The position numbers and the translations under genes were made by a program. Shown here one piece after another: positions 44,847-52,825 of a stretch of DNA of 64,000 nt. The DNA lies in assembly GCA_051652245.1 (NCBI GenBank), contig JBOFTV010000042.1, positions 1 to 64,000 on the forward strand. Direction: 5' to 3'. This DNA comes from BHER01 sp051652245 (GTDB taxonomy: Bacteria > Bacillota_I > Bacilli_A > Culicoidibacterales > Culicoidibacteraceae). How positions within the stretch are numbered: the stretch's first letter is position 1; each line of letters starts with the position of its first letter. The notes beneath the pieces were generated by a model that was not told where the DNA came from, did not search any database, and was given only the letters and a program-made list of their open reading frames with translations.

Positions 44847-46745
44847 ATGTATAAAGCATTATATCGTAAATATCGGCCCGACAGCTTTGCTAAAATATTT
44901 GGGCAGGTACATGTTGTTCAGACCCTCGAAAATACAATCAGGGCAAACAAAATCGGTCATGCTTATCTATTTCATGGACCTAGGGGAACGGGGAAAACAT
45001 CAATTGCCAAAATATTTGCAGCAGCCATTAATTGTGAAAATCAAGAAGCACTTCCTTGTCATAAATGTCCAAGTTGCGTAATAATTGACCAAATGCAAAC
45101 AACGGACATTATCGAACTAGATGCTGCTAGCAATAATGGTGTCGATGAAATCCGTCTAATTAGAGAATATGCAAAATATGCACCTACAAACATTAACTAC
45201 AAAGTTTATATTATTGATGAAGTCCACATGCTCTCAACTGCTGCCTTTAATGCCCTGCTCAAAACATTAGAAGAACCACCAGCACATGTCATTTTTATTT
45301 TAGCAACGACCGAAATCCATAAAATTCCGATGACAATTATTTCACGCTGTCAGCGTTTTGACTTTAAAAATATTACAAAAGCAGAAATGAGTGCCTGTCT
45401 TAACGAAATTATTAGTCAAGAAGCAGTAACAATTAGCGAAGAGGCACTAGCATACCTAGTGAACTACGCTAATGGGGGTATGCGCGATGCGTTAAGTGTC
45501 CTTGACTCGGTTATTGCTTATAGTGGGACAAAAATTGTGCTCCAAGATCTTTTAGATGTTGTTGGCACTGTTGGTAACCAAACATTTCAAAAATTATTAG
45601 CAGACGTTTCCCAAAATAACACAGCAGAGATACTCGGTCTACTTAGTGAAATAATTGAAACCGGCAAGAATATTCAATTATTTGTCGAATCATTTTTAGC
45701 ATATTTATTAACGGAAATTGAAGCAGCATTAATGCAAAAATCACCCTACAAGATTGCAACCCTCTTTGCGATCACCGATAAGATGAATAAACTCTGCTTT
45801 GATCTCAATACAGCACACTTACCCCATATTGCCCTTAAAGCCCTTTTTTTAGAACTAGCGCATGAAATGAACCCAATCCAACCAATTCAACCGCAACAAT
45901 TAGAAAAACCAAAAGATGTGGAAGTCGTGCAACAACAATGCGCGCCAGTTATCGTGGAAAAACCAGTTATCGTGGAAAAACCAGTTATCGTGGAAAAACC
46001 AGTTATCGTGGAAAAACCAGTTATCGTGGAAAAACCAGAAATCACGGACGTAGCGGATCTTTTTAATCACGATTATTTCCCCAACACTCAAGAAGATGAA
46101 GAAATTGACCTCGTCTTCTCATTTAGTGAAGACCAAACAAAACAACCAGTCACCCTTGGGAAAACCACAGAACCAGAGTTTAAAGCCCAAGACATCTTTG
46201 ACACCAATTTACACATCCAAAAAGTCGAACTTCATTTACAGCGAATCATGGCCGAAGTTGTCATCTACCCCGAGTACAATAAGCTTGATAAAATCAAACG
46301 CAAATGGCAGACAATTTCATATGACCCTAATAATCAAGTTGTCATGATGCTCCAAGACATGGAACCAAAAATTGCTACAAAAGCCGAACTGGTCTTAACA
46401 AGTTACAATAAAGCACTAGCAAATCAATTACAGCTAACAATTAACTTAGTAAAAGCCGAAAGCTTCTTAGCAGAATTAATGGGAGAAGCCTATAAAATAA
46501 TTGTCACAGATGAGGCAACTTGGCTCAAACAGCGTGAGCTATTTGCCATCAAATGGAAAGCAAACGAGGTGACAAAAGACTCAATTTCTAATCTTAAAAC
46601 AGAAGCACTCTCCCTAGAACAGCAAGCAAAAGAGCAAGGATACGAATACGTCGCCTTAGATTTTGAGCAACCCTCAGCCCCCCAAATTGATCCAATCATC
46701 ACAGATGCAATTGACTTATTTGGTGATAAAGTAGAAGTAAAATAG
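44847..46745 (+). CDS. dnaX: DNA polymerase III subunit gamma/tau
   Basis: The clamp-loader ATPase, 632 residues. Walker A is GPRGTGKTSIAKIF (about residues 45-58), the zinc module is C-x8-CHKCPSC, Walker B is IIDEVHMLS, sensor 1 lies in ILATTEIHKIP and the arginine finger in SRCQRFDF. After domain III (about residue 360) there is a low-complexity linker with five tandem PVIVEK units, then a C-terminal region that in tau contacts the polymerase. It has AAAGGAGACAGG before the ATG and a TATAAT about 50 bases upstream. It leads the conserved dnaX-ybaB-recR cluster. No SRP RNA gene is visible in the 280-base gap upstream. Confidence 0.96.
   Translation: MYKALYRKYRPDSFAKIFGQVHVVQTLENTIRANKIGHAYLFHGPRGTGKTSIAKIFAAAINCENQEALPCHKCPSCVIIDQMQTTDIIELDAASNNGVDEIRLIREYAKYAPTNINYKVYIIDEVHMLSTAAFNALLKTLEEPPAHVIFILATTEIHKIPMTIISRCQRFDFKNITKAEMSACLNEIISQEAVTISEEALAYLVNYANGGMRDALSVLDSVIAYSGTKIVLQDLLDVVGTVGNQTFQKLLADVSQNNTAEILGLLSEIIETGKNIQLFVESFLAYLLTEIEAALMQKSPYKIATLFAITDKMNKLCFDLNTAHLPHIALKALFLELAHEMNPIQPIQPQQLEKPKDVEVVQQQCAPVIVEKPVIVEKPVIVEKPVIVEKPVIVEKPEITDVADLFNHDYFPNTQEDEEIDLVFSFSEDQTKQPVTLGKTTEPEFKAQDIFDTNLHIQKVELHLQRIMAEVVIYPEYNKLDKIKRKWQTISYDPNNQVVMMLQDMEPKIATKAELVLTSYNKALANQLQLTINLVKAESFLAELMGEAYKIIVTDEATWLKQRELFAIKWKANEVTKDSISNLKTEALSLEQQAKEQGYEYVALDFEQPSAPQIDPIITDAIDLFGDKVEVK
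45945..46034 (+). repeat. Five perfect 18-bp tandem repeats inside dnaX
   Basis: The unit CCAGTTATCGTGGAAAAA is repeated exactly five times and codes for PVIVEK each time, in frame. A degenerate sixth unit (CCAGAAATCACGG) follows. Perfect identity implies recent or ongoing copy-number change by slippage. Confidence 0.97.
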
Positions 46746-46760
46746 AAAGGAATTAGAAAA

Positions 46761-47066
46761 ATGGCAGGATACGGACAAATGATGAAACAAATGAATAAAT
46801 TACAACGAGATATGGAAACAAAGCAGGCCGAATTAGCGGCGCAAGCATTTAGCAAAACAGCGGGAGGCGGATTAATAACAATCAAAGCCCTCGGAAATAA
46901 AACAATAACAGAACTAACAATCAGCGACGAACTCTTAGAAGACAAAGAAATCTTACAAGACATGTTAATCCTTGCAACCAACGAATTAATGAGCGAAATT
47001 GAAGCAGTCAGCGAAAAAGAAATTGGAAAACTAACAGGTGGCATGAAAATTCCTGGCTTATTTTAG
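46761..47066 (+). CDS. YbaB/EbfC nucleoid-associated protein
   Basis: A 101-residue DNA-binding protein of the YbaB/EbfC family, which forms dimers that bind DNA and affect nucleoid structure and repair. The N-terminal helix is basic and Met/Gln-rich (MAGYGQMMKQMNKLQRDMET), followed by GGGLITIKALGNKTITELTI and the C-terminal GGMKIPGLF, all typical. It lies 15 bases after dnaX and 20 before recR, the conserved bacterial order. Confidence 0.93.
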   Translation: MAGYGQMMKQMNKLQRDMETKQAELAAQAFSKTAGGGLITIKALGNKTITELTISDELLEDKEILQDMLILATNELMSEIEAVSEKEIGKLTGGMKIPGLF

Positions 47067-47086
47067 TAAAAAAGGAGAAATAACCC

Positions 47087-47689
47087 ATGAATTATCCACA
47101 ACCACTCATTGAACTAATTGAAAACCTCCAACAACTCCCCGGAGTTGGACCCAAAACAGCCGAAAGAATGGCCCTATACGTCATTACGAAATTAGATGAA
47201 CAAGATGTGCTTGCCATGAGTAAAGCGCTAATTGCTAGTAAACATGACTTAATGTATTGTGAAGTCTGTGGCAACATCTCCCAAAATCCCAAATGCCTAA
47301 TTTGTCTGGATAACCGCCGCGACCAGACAACATACTGCGTCGTTCAAGATGCCAAAGACGTGTTAGCGTTTGAAAGAATGGGCATGTTTAAAGGTGTCTA
47401 CCATGTTTTAGGCGGAGTCCTCTCACCAATGGAAGGTATTGGTCCAGAAGATCTTCGAATTATCGAACTCCTTACAAGAATCAAAGAAGCACCAGAAGTT
47501 GAAGAAGTCATCATCGCCACAAACCCAAACATGGAAGGCGAAGCAACCGCACAATACATCCAATCAATTCTCGCACCAACGGGCATCAACATCACCAGAA
47601 TTGCCCATGGCCTACCAGTTGGAGGCGACTTAGACTATGCGGATGAAGCAACAATCATGAAAGCCCTAGAAGGACGAAGATCATTTTAG
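47087..47689 (+). CDS. recR: Recombination mediator RecR
   Basis: A 200-residue protein of the RecFOR pathway that loads RecA at gaps. The helix-hairpin-helix is LPGVGPKTAERMA (residues 17-29), the zinc finger is CEVCG-x7-CLIC, and the TOPRIM domain starts at YCVVQDAKDVLAFE and contains the YHVLGGVLSPMEGIGP motif. Length and spacing are canonical. AAAAGGAG lies before the ATG. Confidence 0.97.
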   Translation: MNYPQPLIELIENLQQLPGVGPKTAERMALYVITKLDEQDVLAMSKALIASKHDLMYCEVCGNISQNPKCLICLDNRRDQTTYCVVQDAKDVLAFERMGMFKGVYHVLGGVLSPMEGIGPEDLRIIELLTRIKEAPEVEEVIIATNPNMEGEATAQYIQSILAPTGINITRIAHGLPVGGDLDYADEATIMKALEGRRSF

Positions 47690-47712
47690 AAAAAAAAAGC
47701 GGAGGCCAAAAA

Positions 47713-48396
47713 ATGGAAACAAAAAAAATATTAGCGGAACTAACAACAGAGACAACCATCTTTTATCCAAACTTTATCAGTTTTGAAGGTGGAGAAGGTA
47801 GTGGGAAAACAACCGTCTTAAAGCAAATTAGTCAAAAACTAAGTGATGCTGGTTATGAAGTCATCATCACCCGGGAACCAGGTGGCTTTCAATCAGATAT
47901 TGCTGAACACATTAGAGAACTGATCTTATCTGATAAAATGGGCAAAATGACCCCATTAACAGAGGCCTTCTTATATGCTGCAGCACGGACGCAACATGTC
48001 CAACAAACGTTGATTCCCGAGCTTACAAAAGGGAAAATAATTTTATCCGACCGTTATGTGGACAGTTCACTTGTTTATCAAGGACTAGGCTGGGATAATT
48101 TGGCAACAGTTGTTCAAATTAATAAAGCAGCAATTTGTAACGTCATGCCCAAAACAACATTATTTTTTGATGTCAAACCTGAAATAGCGATTGGTCGAGT
48201 TATGGAAAATCGAACGGAAGAAATTAACCACCTAGATGCCAGAGAGATGTCATTTCATCAATTAGTTTATGCTGGATTTAAGCAATTAGAAGCAATTTAT
48301 GACAATCGTTATGTTAATATCGATGCAAGTTTGCCACTTGCGGAAGTAGAGCAGGCAGTCTATCAAATTATCTTAGCACAAGTAGAGGATAACTAG
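47713..48396 (+). CDS. tmk: Thymidylate kinase
   Basis: A 227-residue kinase converting dTMP to dTDP. The P-loop is GGEGSGKTT (residues 26-34), the DRY motif is ILSDRYVDSSLVYQG, and the substrate arginine is in TREPGG. Compared with the usual Tmk, which starts about ten residues before the P-loop, there is an N-terminal extension of about 15 residues; the ribosome binding site GCGGAGG placed before ATG 47713 supports it. It is coupled in the cluster with holB, 14 bases downstream. Confidence 0.95.
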   Translation: METKKILAELTTETTIFYPNFISFEGGEGSGKTTVLKQISQKLSDAGYEVIITREPGGFQSDIAEHIRELILSDKMGKMTPLTEAFLYAAARTQHVQQTLIPELTKGKIILSDRYVDSSLVYQGLGWDNLATVVQINKAAICNVMPKTTLFFDVKPEIAIGRVMENRTEEINHLDAREMSFHQLVYAGFKQLEAIYDNRYVNIDASLPLAEVEQAVYQIILAQVEDN

Positions 48397-48409
48397 AGGA
48401 GGTACTTAG

Positions 48410-49321
48410 GTGAAAACAGTCAATGAAGTCTCACGTCAAATCCTTTATAATGGGTTTTTAGCACAAACGCAAAATCACCTGTATATCTTAGCGGGCAACT
48501 CGATGGCGCAAAAACAAGCCCTTTATCAATGGTATGTCCAACTACATGTTTGCGACGCTCTGGAGGGAAGTGTAGTCTGCCAAAAATGTACAGCTTGTCA
48601 ACGCGTGGCAAGTGGCAATTTTGTCAACAATATAGTCATCACTAAAAATCCAGAAAAAAAAAGCGTCGGCATCGAAGAGATGAAACAACTACAAAATATT
48701 TTTACAATTAGTGCTGATGCAAGTGGGGCACGCTTTTTTTGTATTGAAGAGGCGGATTTGGTGACGGTACAGGGAGCTAATAGTATTTTGAAGTTTTTAG
48801 AAGAGCCGTTTGGGGAGACAATCGGGTTTTTATTTGTTAAAAATGAGCAGAAATTATTACCAACGATTCGCTCACGCGCGCAAATTTTACGCGTCGTTGG
48901 GGTTGAAATAAGTGGAGAAGAGCAGAAAGTAATTGCTAAAAAGTTAGTTGCAAGCAATCAGCAAATTTTTGCGCAAAAACTTGTGTCGACAGGTTGGGAT
49001 GTTAAGATTATTTGTAAATGGCTACCGCTAATGGAGGCAAATATTCTCGCATTTCGGACAAAACTTGGAAATGGTGCACCAATTATTGTGGCATTAACGG
49101 ATTTAGAAAGCATTGCGATAAAATCAAAAACAGGTGTGCTGATTTTGGAAATCTTTGCGTGCATGTTAGAGCAGGAACTACAAAAGGGTGAGCATTTAGG
49201 GAAACAACCCGAAAGGCTATTAATCGCAACTACAAGGGCGTTAAAATTAGTGCGGTATAATATGGGGATTGGGACAATTTTGACGAAATTTGCGTTGGCG
49301 TTCGATGAGGATTTTGCTTAA
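48410..49321 (+). CDS. holB: DNA polymerase III subunit delta'
   Basis: A 303-residue clamp-loader subunit, starting at GTG 48410 after AGGAGG. It has a zinc-type CxxCxxC cluster (CQKCTAC), no functional Walker A, as normal for delta', the CIEEADLVTVQGANSILKFL block, and TIRSRAQIL in place of the usual SRC motif. In most Firmicutes holB is followed by yaaT/ricT and yabA. Here an Abi-type gene and insertion debris follow instead. Confidence 0.92.
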   Translation: MKTVNEVSRQILYNGFLAQTQNHLYILAGNSMAQKQALYQWYVQLHVCDALEGSVVCQKCTACQRVASGNFVNNIVITKNPEKKSVGIEEMKQLQNIFTISADASGARFFCIEEADLVTVQGANSILKFLEEPFGETIGFLFVKNEQKLLPTIRSRAQILRVVGVEISGEEQKVIAKKLVASNQQIFAQKLVSTGWDVKIICKWLPLMEANILAFRTKLGNGAPIIVALTDLESIAIKSKTGVLILEIFACMLEQELQKGEHLGKQPERLLIATTRALKLVRYNMGIGTILTKFALAFDEDFA

Positions 49322-49351
49322 AATTAATAGGAATTGAGGGGATGATTTAAA

Positions 49352-50203
49352 ATGGGAGCTAAACAAGTTAAAACAAATTCAAAATCATTTAAAACACTAG
49401 ATGAACAAATTATTCACTTGGAAAAAAATAAAAAAATAATATTCGAAGATAAAAACGAAGCAAAAAAAATATTGCTTAATAACAACTATATTAATTTGAT
49501 ATCAGCAATAAAATATGCTTTTTTTTCAGAGTTTGCTTATGATGAATCAGATGGAAAAGTAAAGCATGTATACAATCCCAGTTACTTTTCACAATGGACA
49601 GAATCCTATAATGAAGAAAAACGAATGGCAAAAATTATATTAAGCAGTGCGTGCGAAAAAGAAAGAATACTCAATAGCAGGCTAGCATATTTTTTGTCAG
49701 AGATGGTTAACAAGAATGTCTTAAATGAAATGGAAAAAGAAGACTTAAAAGCATGTATTAATCTTTCTAGTATAATAAGTAAAAAAAAATTAGATTATAA
49801 TTTTGAAGAAACATGGAGATATGTTCAAATATTAAGTTTTGGAGACATATTGCGAGTTATTAAATTAATAGACGATTTTAAAAGGACGAGAGAAAACAAA
49901 TTTCGGGAAAAAATGTCAAAAACAGATGAGGGGAAACAAATTAGAAGCTATCTACAGAAAATAATTGTACCAACTTATGAAATAGAATATTGGAGATCAA
50001 TAAAAAATTTACGTGACGTTCTCGCCCATAATACACCAATCAGTATTTATTTAACAACTAATTTAACAGAGAATGAGTATATGAAAAGAGCGAAGACCTT
50101 GAGAATATTAGCCGAGAATAATGTTGAACTCACAAAATTTGTAGATAAATTAAGTAAAACATCGCGGATCTATATACAAAAAAAAGGAGGGAAAATCAAG
50201 TGA
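49352..50203 (+). CDS. Abi-family (AbiD/AbiF-like) HEPN protein, abortive infection
   Basis: A 283-residue protein of the Abi_2 family (PF07751), whose lactococcal members block phage growth. The start matches the family opening: KSFKTLDEQIIHLEKNK, then a degenerate NNNYINLISAIKYAFFSEF. The HEPN RNase motif Rx4H is present as RDVLAH in the C-terminal half (about residue 217). It begins 30 bases after holB with GAGGGGATG before the ATG, so it may be read from the housekeeping transcript. It is AT-rich and lysine-rich, unlike holB, which suggests acquisition. Function is inferred from family membership. Confidence 0.72.
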   Translation: MGAKQVKTNSKSFKTLDEQIIHLEKNKKIIFEDKNEAKKILLNNNYINLISAIKYAFFSEFAYDESDGKVKHVYNPSYFSQWTESYNEEKRMAKIILSSACEKERILNSRLAYFLSEMVNKNVLNEMEKEDLKACINLSSIISKKKLDYNFEETWRYVQILSFGDILRVIKLIDDFKRTRENKFREKMSKTDEGKQIRSYLQKIIVPTYEIEYWRSIKNLRDVLAHNTPISIYLTTNLTENEYMKRAKTLRILAENNVELTKFVDKLSKTSRIYIQKKGGKIK

Positions 50204-50237
50204 TTAACAATGCTCCTTTTCGAAGAAAATTTCTTCG
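50182..50237 (+). terminator. Terminator and palindrome after the Abi gene
   Basis: AAAGGAG pairs with CTCCTTTT across the gene end, and a perfect 8-1-8 palindrome CGAAGAAA-A-TTTCTTCG follows at 50221-50237. Either hairpin could end the transcript. Confidence 0.45.
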
Positions 50238-50328
50238 GTTAAAACAATTATAACATAGTTTGACATTTTTTGGACAATATTTTTTAGCTTTTTTGGGAAG
50301 AAGCACATAACTAGGGTAACTAGTCAGC

Positions 50329-50360
50329 CAATGTTCGCAAGTTAAGGAATTCAAGTAGCC
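50329..50360 (+). repeat. 32-nt dispersed repeat, copy B
   Basis: It matches the reverse complement of 37450-37481 at 28 of 32 positions and likewise reads NVRKLRNS. It marks the left edge of the debris field that follows the Abi gene. Confidence 0.6.
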
Positions 50361-50497
50361 AAAAATGCCCCAAATATGCTTTTGTTGTTACTCGAAAAAG
50401 CTTTACATGACCCAAATCGGCCAATAATTAAAGATGAAGAATGGACGAAAATCCATATCATATTTGAAAGTTGATATTTCGTATGCAAAATCAATCG

Positions 50498-51035
50498 AAT
50501 TTTTTTTCTCATCCAATATGTTTTAAGAGACCGAACAGGTAGCCTAACCTTAGCACTTAGCATCTTTACTCAACACCTCGCTAAAAATGTTGAGTCCACC
50601 TCATCACAGGCATTTTCTCAGGCAAGACTCAAGATTAAACCCAAGTTTTTCTTGCAGGCATTACAGCATCTTAACACCTGCTTTTACGCAAAAAAGAAGA
50701 TGGTGAACTCTGGTGCAGAGGATGGGGCAAAAACACTTGTACCAAATACAGCAATTACGGGATATCAGGGAGAATTGATCCCAACTATGTAACATATGGC
50801 TTTGCATCATCATTTGTTTCTCCGGTTTATGATGTGGCTAATGATCTTGTATGTGATGTTCTCATTGTGCCCTATAGAAGAAGTGAACGAAAGCTTGCAC
50901 AAACGCATATAAACAATTCATTATTTGACCGTGGTTATGCCTCAAAAGACCTTGTAGCCTTGTTAGTCCAACTCACATCTGTTATTATCGCAATCAAACC
51001 CAACCAATCAATTAACAGGCGCGCACATTGTTACA
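50498..51035 (+). pseudogene. Decayed IS4-family transposase
   Basis: The plus strand reads RTGSLTLALSIFTQHLAKN then QAFSQARLKIKPKFFLQALQ, the N-terminal part of IS4-type transposases. After at least one frameshift it reads SPVYDVANDLVCDVLIVPY with SERKLAQTHINNSLFDRGYA, the conserved DDE region (second Asp in DRGY). The gene is broken by stops and frame changes, and the C-terminal third with the catalytic Glu is missing. No terminal inverted repeats were found. It shows that a transposon once inserted here. Confidence 0.75.
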
Positions 51036-51045
51036 AAAGTCGATA

Positions 51046-51237
51046 TCACCAAAATAGTAAATCCTCAATGTAATGAAATATTTTACTAGTAGCAATAGAA
51101 AATTGTGCTGATATTTGATTTATCTTACCATAATCATTAGCGTAAGTAATAGTTTCAATTAAGCATAGAGCTCGCTTTAGATAATAATAACATCTTTTTG
51201 TGGAATTTTTGTTGCCACGGAATAATGACTTTTTCAT
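51046..51237 (-). CDS. Short protein, probably truncated
   Basis: A 63-residue frame, 35 bases downstream of the type III toxin gene on the same strand, with AGGTG five bases before its ATG. It is basic and aromatic; the segment YGKINQISAQFSIATSKIFHYIE could be a helix-turn-helix, and no family is recognised. It ends where the IS4 debris begins, so it may be the stump of a longer gene. It could be cotranscribed with the toxin. Confidence 0.35.
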   Translation of the reverse strand: MKKSLFRGNKNSTKRCYYYLKRALCLIETITYANDYGKINQISAQFSIATSKIFHYIEDLLFW

Positions 51238-51272
51238 ACAACACCTATCTTTTTAAAACTTAATGACACATT

Positions 51273-51734
51273 CTATATATTGAGCACATTATGGTAATTC
51301 TGTAAAGTACTATACTTGAGAATAGACTCTTCAATTGATGAAATCTTTATTCCCTTTTGCTTTTTTTTGTATATTTTTGTATATTTTTGTATATAATTTT
51401 GATATTGTACAGGTACCATTGCTTTGTTTTGTCTTATTATTGTAACTGTCTTATTATCTACTCCGGTATGAAGACCTAAAACTATCGAAGAATATAAGTT
51501 TTTATGTAAAATCACTGACTTTGTATAATCAAGTCCACTTCTCGTCTCACTCGCTTGATCTTGAACAATAGAAGTAATCATACAATGATTATGGGAAATT
51601 GCACTTCTCAATGGAATTAATACATGATAATCTGGTTTAAATGTAAATAATAGATAATATGGTCTCTTTTCTTTGACTTGAGCCTCTTTTAACTGGATTG
51701 CATGATTATCACTGATTGTAACAAATTTTGGCAT
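51273..51734 (-). CDS. Type III toxin-antitoxin endoribonuclease toxin (ToxN/TenpN/CptN-like)
   Basis: A 153-residue protein with the layout of type III toxins: MPKFVTISDNHA, then RPYYLLFTFKPDYHVLIPLR (core strands), ISHNHCMI, SGLDYTKSVIL and a helical lysine-rich C-terminus. The IPLRS and GLDYTK blocks are hallmarks of the TenpN/CptN branch. These toxins cut RNA and are held inactive by a repeat RNA. Here the gene is preceded on its strand by AAGGAGGC, a terminator, two perfect 59-nt repeats and a promoter, the exact type III order. Such loci act in phage defence and plasmid or island maintenance. The family call rests on motifs and on this architecture. Confidence 0.8.
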   Translation of the reverse strand: MPKFVTISDNHAIQLKEAQVKEKRPYYLLFTFKPDYHVLIPLRSAISHNHCMITSIVQDQASETRSGLDYTKSVILHKNLYSSIVLGLHTGVDNKTVTIIRQNKAMVPVQYQNYIQKYTKIYKKKQKGIKISSIEESILKYSTLQNYHNVLNI

Positions 51735-51783
51735 GTGAAGCCTCCTTTTCTATTATAACTTTATAAGTATACTATATAAAAAC

Positions 51784-51810
51784 AATAAAAAAAGAGTATA
51801 AATACTCTTT
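51784..51810 (-). terminator. Terminator between antitoxin RNA and toxin gene
   Basis: On the minus strand AAAGAGTA-TTTA-TACTCTTT is followed by a T-run. In type III systems a leaky terminator in this place keeps the RNA in excess over toxin mRNA. Confidence 0.82.
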
Positions 51811-51928
51811 TCTTTCACTGCCGATTTTTTTTTGCAACTTAATGCGTGGGATAGACATTCGCCCACTAATCTTTCACTGCCGATTTTTTTTTGCAACTTA
51901 ATGCGTGGGATAGACATTCGCCCACTAA
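51811..51928 (-). ncRNA. Type III antitoxin RNA: two perfect 59-nt tandem repeats
   Basis: The units at 51811-51869 and 51870-51928 are identical over all 59 bases, including a run of nine T (nine A in the RNA). On the transcribed (minus) strand each unit contains GTGGG and CCCAC arms around a 12-base loop, a purine-rich A9 stretch and ATCGGCAGTGA. The array is transcribed from the promoter at 51940-51968 and ends at the terminator before the toxin gene. Known type III antitoxins have units of roughly 34-48 nt, so 59 nt is long. The RNA would be cut into single units by the toxin and inhibit it as a pseudoknot. Confidence 0.8.
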
Positions 51929-51939
51929 TCTACACCTTT

Positions 51940-51968
51940 ATTATACATAACCATGTACAAAAAGTAAA
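51940..51968 (-). promoter_or_regulatory. Promoter of the type III antitoxin RNA
   Basis: On the minus strand TTTACT (51968-51963), 17-base spacer, TATAAT (51945-51940). Transcription would start a few bases before the first repeat. Confidence 0.75.
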
Positions 51969-52177
51969 GAAATTTTAACAAAAAGCGAAAGAAAATGGTA
52001 ACTAGTCGTAACAAGTCAGCAGAAATAGAACCAAGACATCAAGTTCTTGGCTCCAATACAATGTTTTGTGAGAATGATTTTTTGAACACCTCATAATAAT
52101 TTTGCTGGCTTTTTTTTACAATTTGAATAGTAAAAAAAGTGACCTCGCTATCCGCCATTATGTTGGTATTACCAAAA

Positions 52178-52369
52178 TCACGACCCCTTTTTATACTTAC
52201 TATAAAGGAAATACCCAACTGATACAGTAACCCCTGAGCAAATTCCAACAAGAAAAGAATTTATACTAAATGGTTCAAAGGTAACCAACCACAATTTATT
52301 AATGGCCAATTTCAAGATTTCTGTAAGTACAATCATTAATATACCCGAAATTAATATCACTTTTTTCAT
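52178..52369 (-). CDS. Small membrane protein, unknown function
   Basis: A 63-residue protein with two hydrophobic segments (VILISGILMIVLTEILKLAI and INSFLVGICSGVTVSVGYFL) and a basic tail (YSKYKKGS). The start is ATG 52369, eight bases after GAAGGAT. A TTG at 52378 is in frame but overlaps the ribosome binding site region. No family is recognised. It lies between the type III system and the decayed permease. Confidence 0.55.
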   Translation of the reverse strand: MKKVILISGILMIVLTEILKLAINKLWLVTFEPFSINSFLVGICSGVTVSVGYFLYSKYKKGS

Positions 52370-52539
52370 TCTAACCAATCCTTCTTTTTTAAAACTATTT
52401 TTCTATGTTACTCATTTAGTATATCAAAAAAGAGAAAGCCCATCAATAGGATTCTTATCACTGCCGATAAGTCAAGCTCGTAATTGTAACTATCATCTGA
52501 GCTATTAATATACTCTACAAGTACAAGAGAAAAAATATC

Positions 52540-52801
52540 CTATAACAAAATCTGTTTTGGATTAAAGCGGAAGACATACAGCAGTGGAAGTAATGTTGCA
52601 ATTAATATTACACTTAGAGCAGCGCTCACAAACACAAATACATAAGTAGTAGAAAAATTAACCTGATACATCTCCAGTACATTAAACTTATTTTCCATTC
52701 CTGAAAATAACATTTCCCAGAATAAAAACAACGAAGAAGAGGATAAACATTTTTGGTTTATTTTGTTTTAGATAAATGGAGGCGCGCTTTTTAGGCTTCA
52801 T
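52540..52801 (-). pseudogene. Internally deleted ABC permease (N- and C-terminal ends only)
   Basis: From ATG 52801 (with AAGGAA before it) the minus strand reads KPKKRASIYLKQNKPKMFIL and the start of a membrane helix (FFVVFILGNVIF), then hits a stop. In another frame follows TYVFVFVSAALSVILIATLL and the end RFNPKQILL. These are the opening and the closing helix of an FtsX-type permease; the roughly 300-400 residues that should lie between are gone. It directly follows the Rgg-like regulator, which may once have controlled it. Confidence 0.65.
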
Positions 52802-52825
52802 TTCCTTATCTTCTTTCTACTTGGC

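Noticed and set aside
45900..46091. Minus-strand frame with repeated WFFHDN units
   Set aside because: It is the antisense reading of the PVIVEK repeats in dnaX.
50362..50480. Open fragment reading LLEKALHDPNRPIIKDEEW on the plus strand
   Set aside because: It looks coding but has no start signal, ends at once and matches no family I recognise; treated as debris between the 32-nt repeat and the IS4 remnant.
51811..51928. Possible minimal CRISPR array
   Set aside because: The two copies are directly adjacent without spacers, no cas genes are present, and the promoter-repeat-terminator-toxin order fits a type III antitoxin.
52039..52251. 70-codon minus-strand frame
   Set aside because: Overlaps the better-supported small membrane protein, has no ribosome binding site and shows no protein-like pattern.
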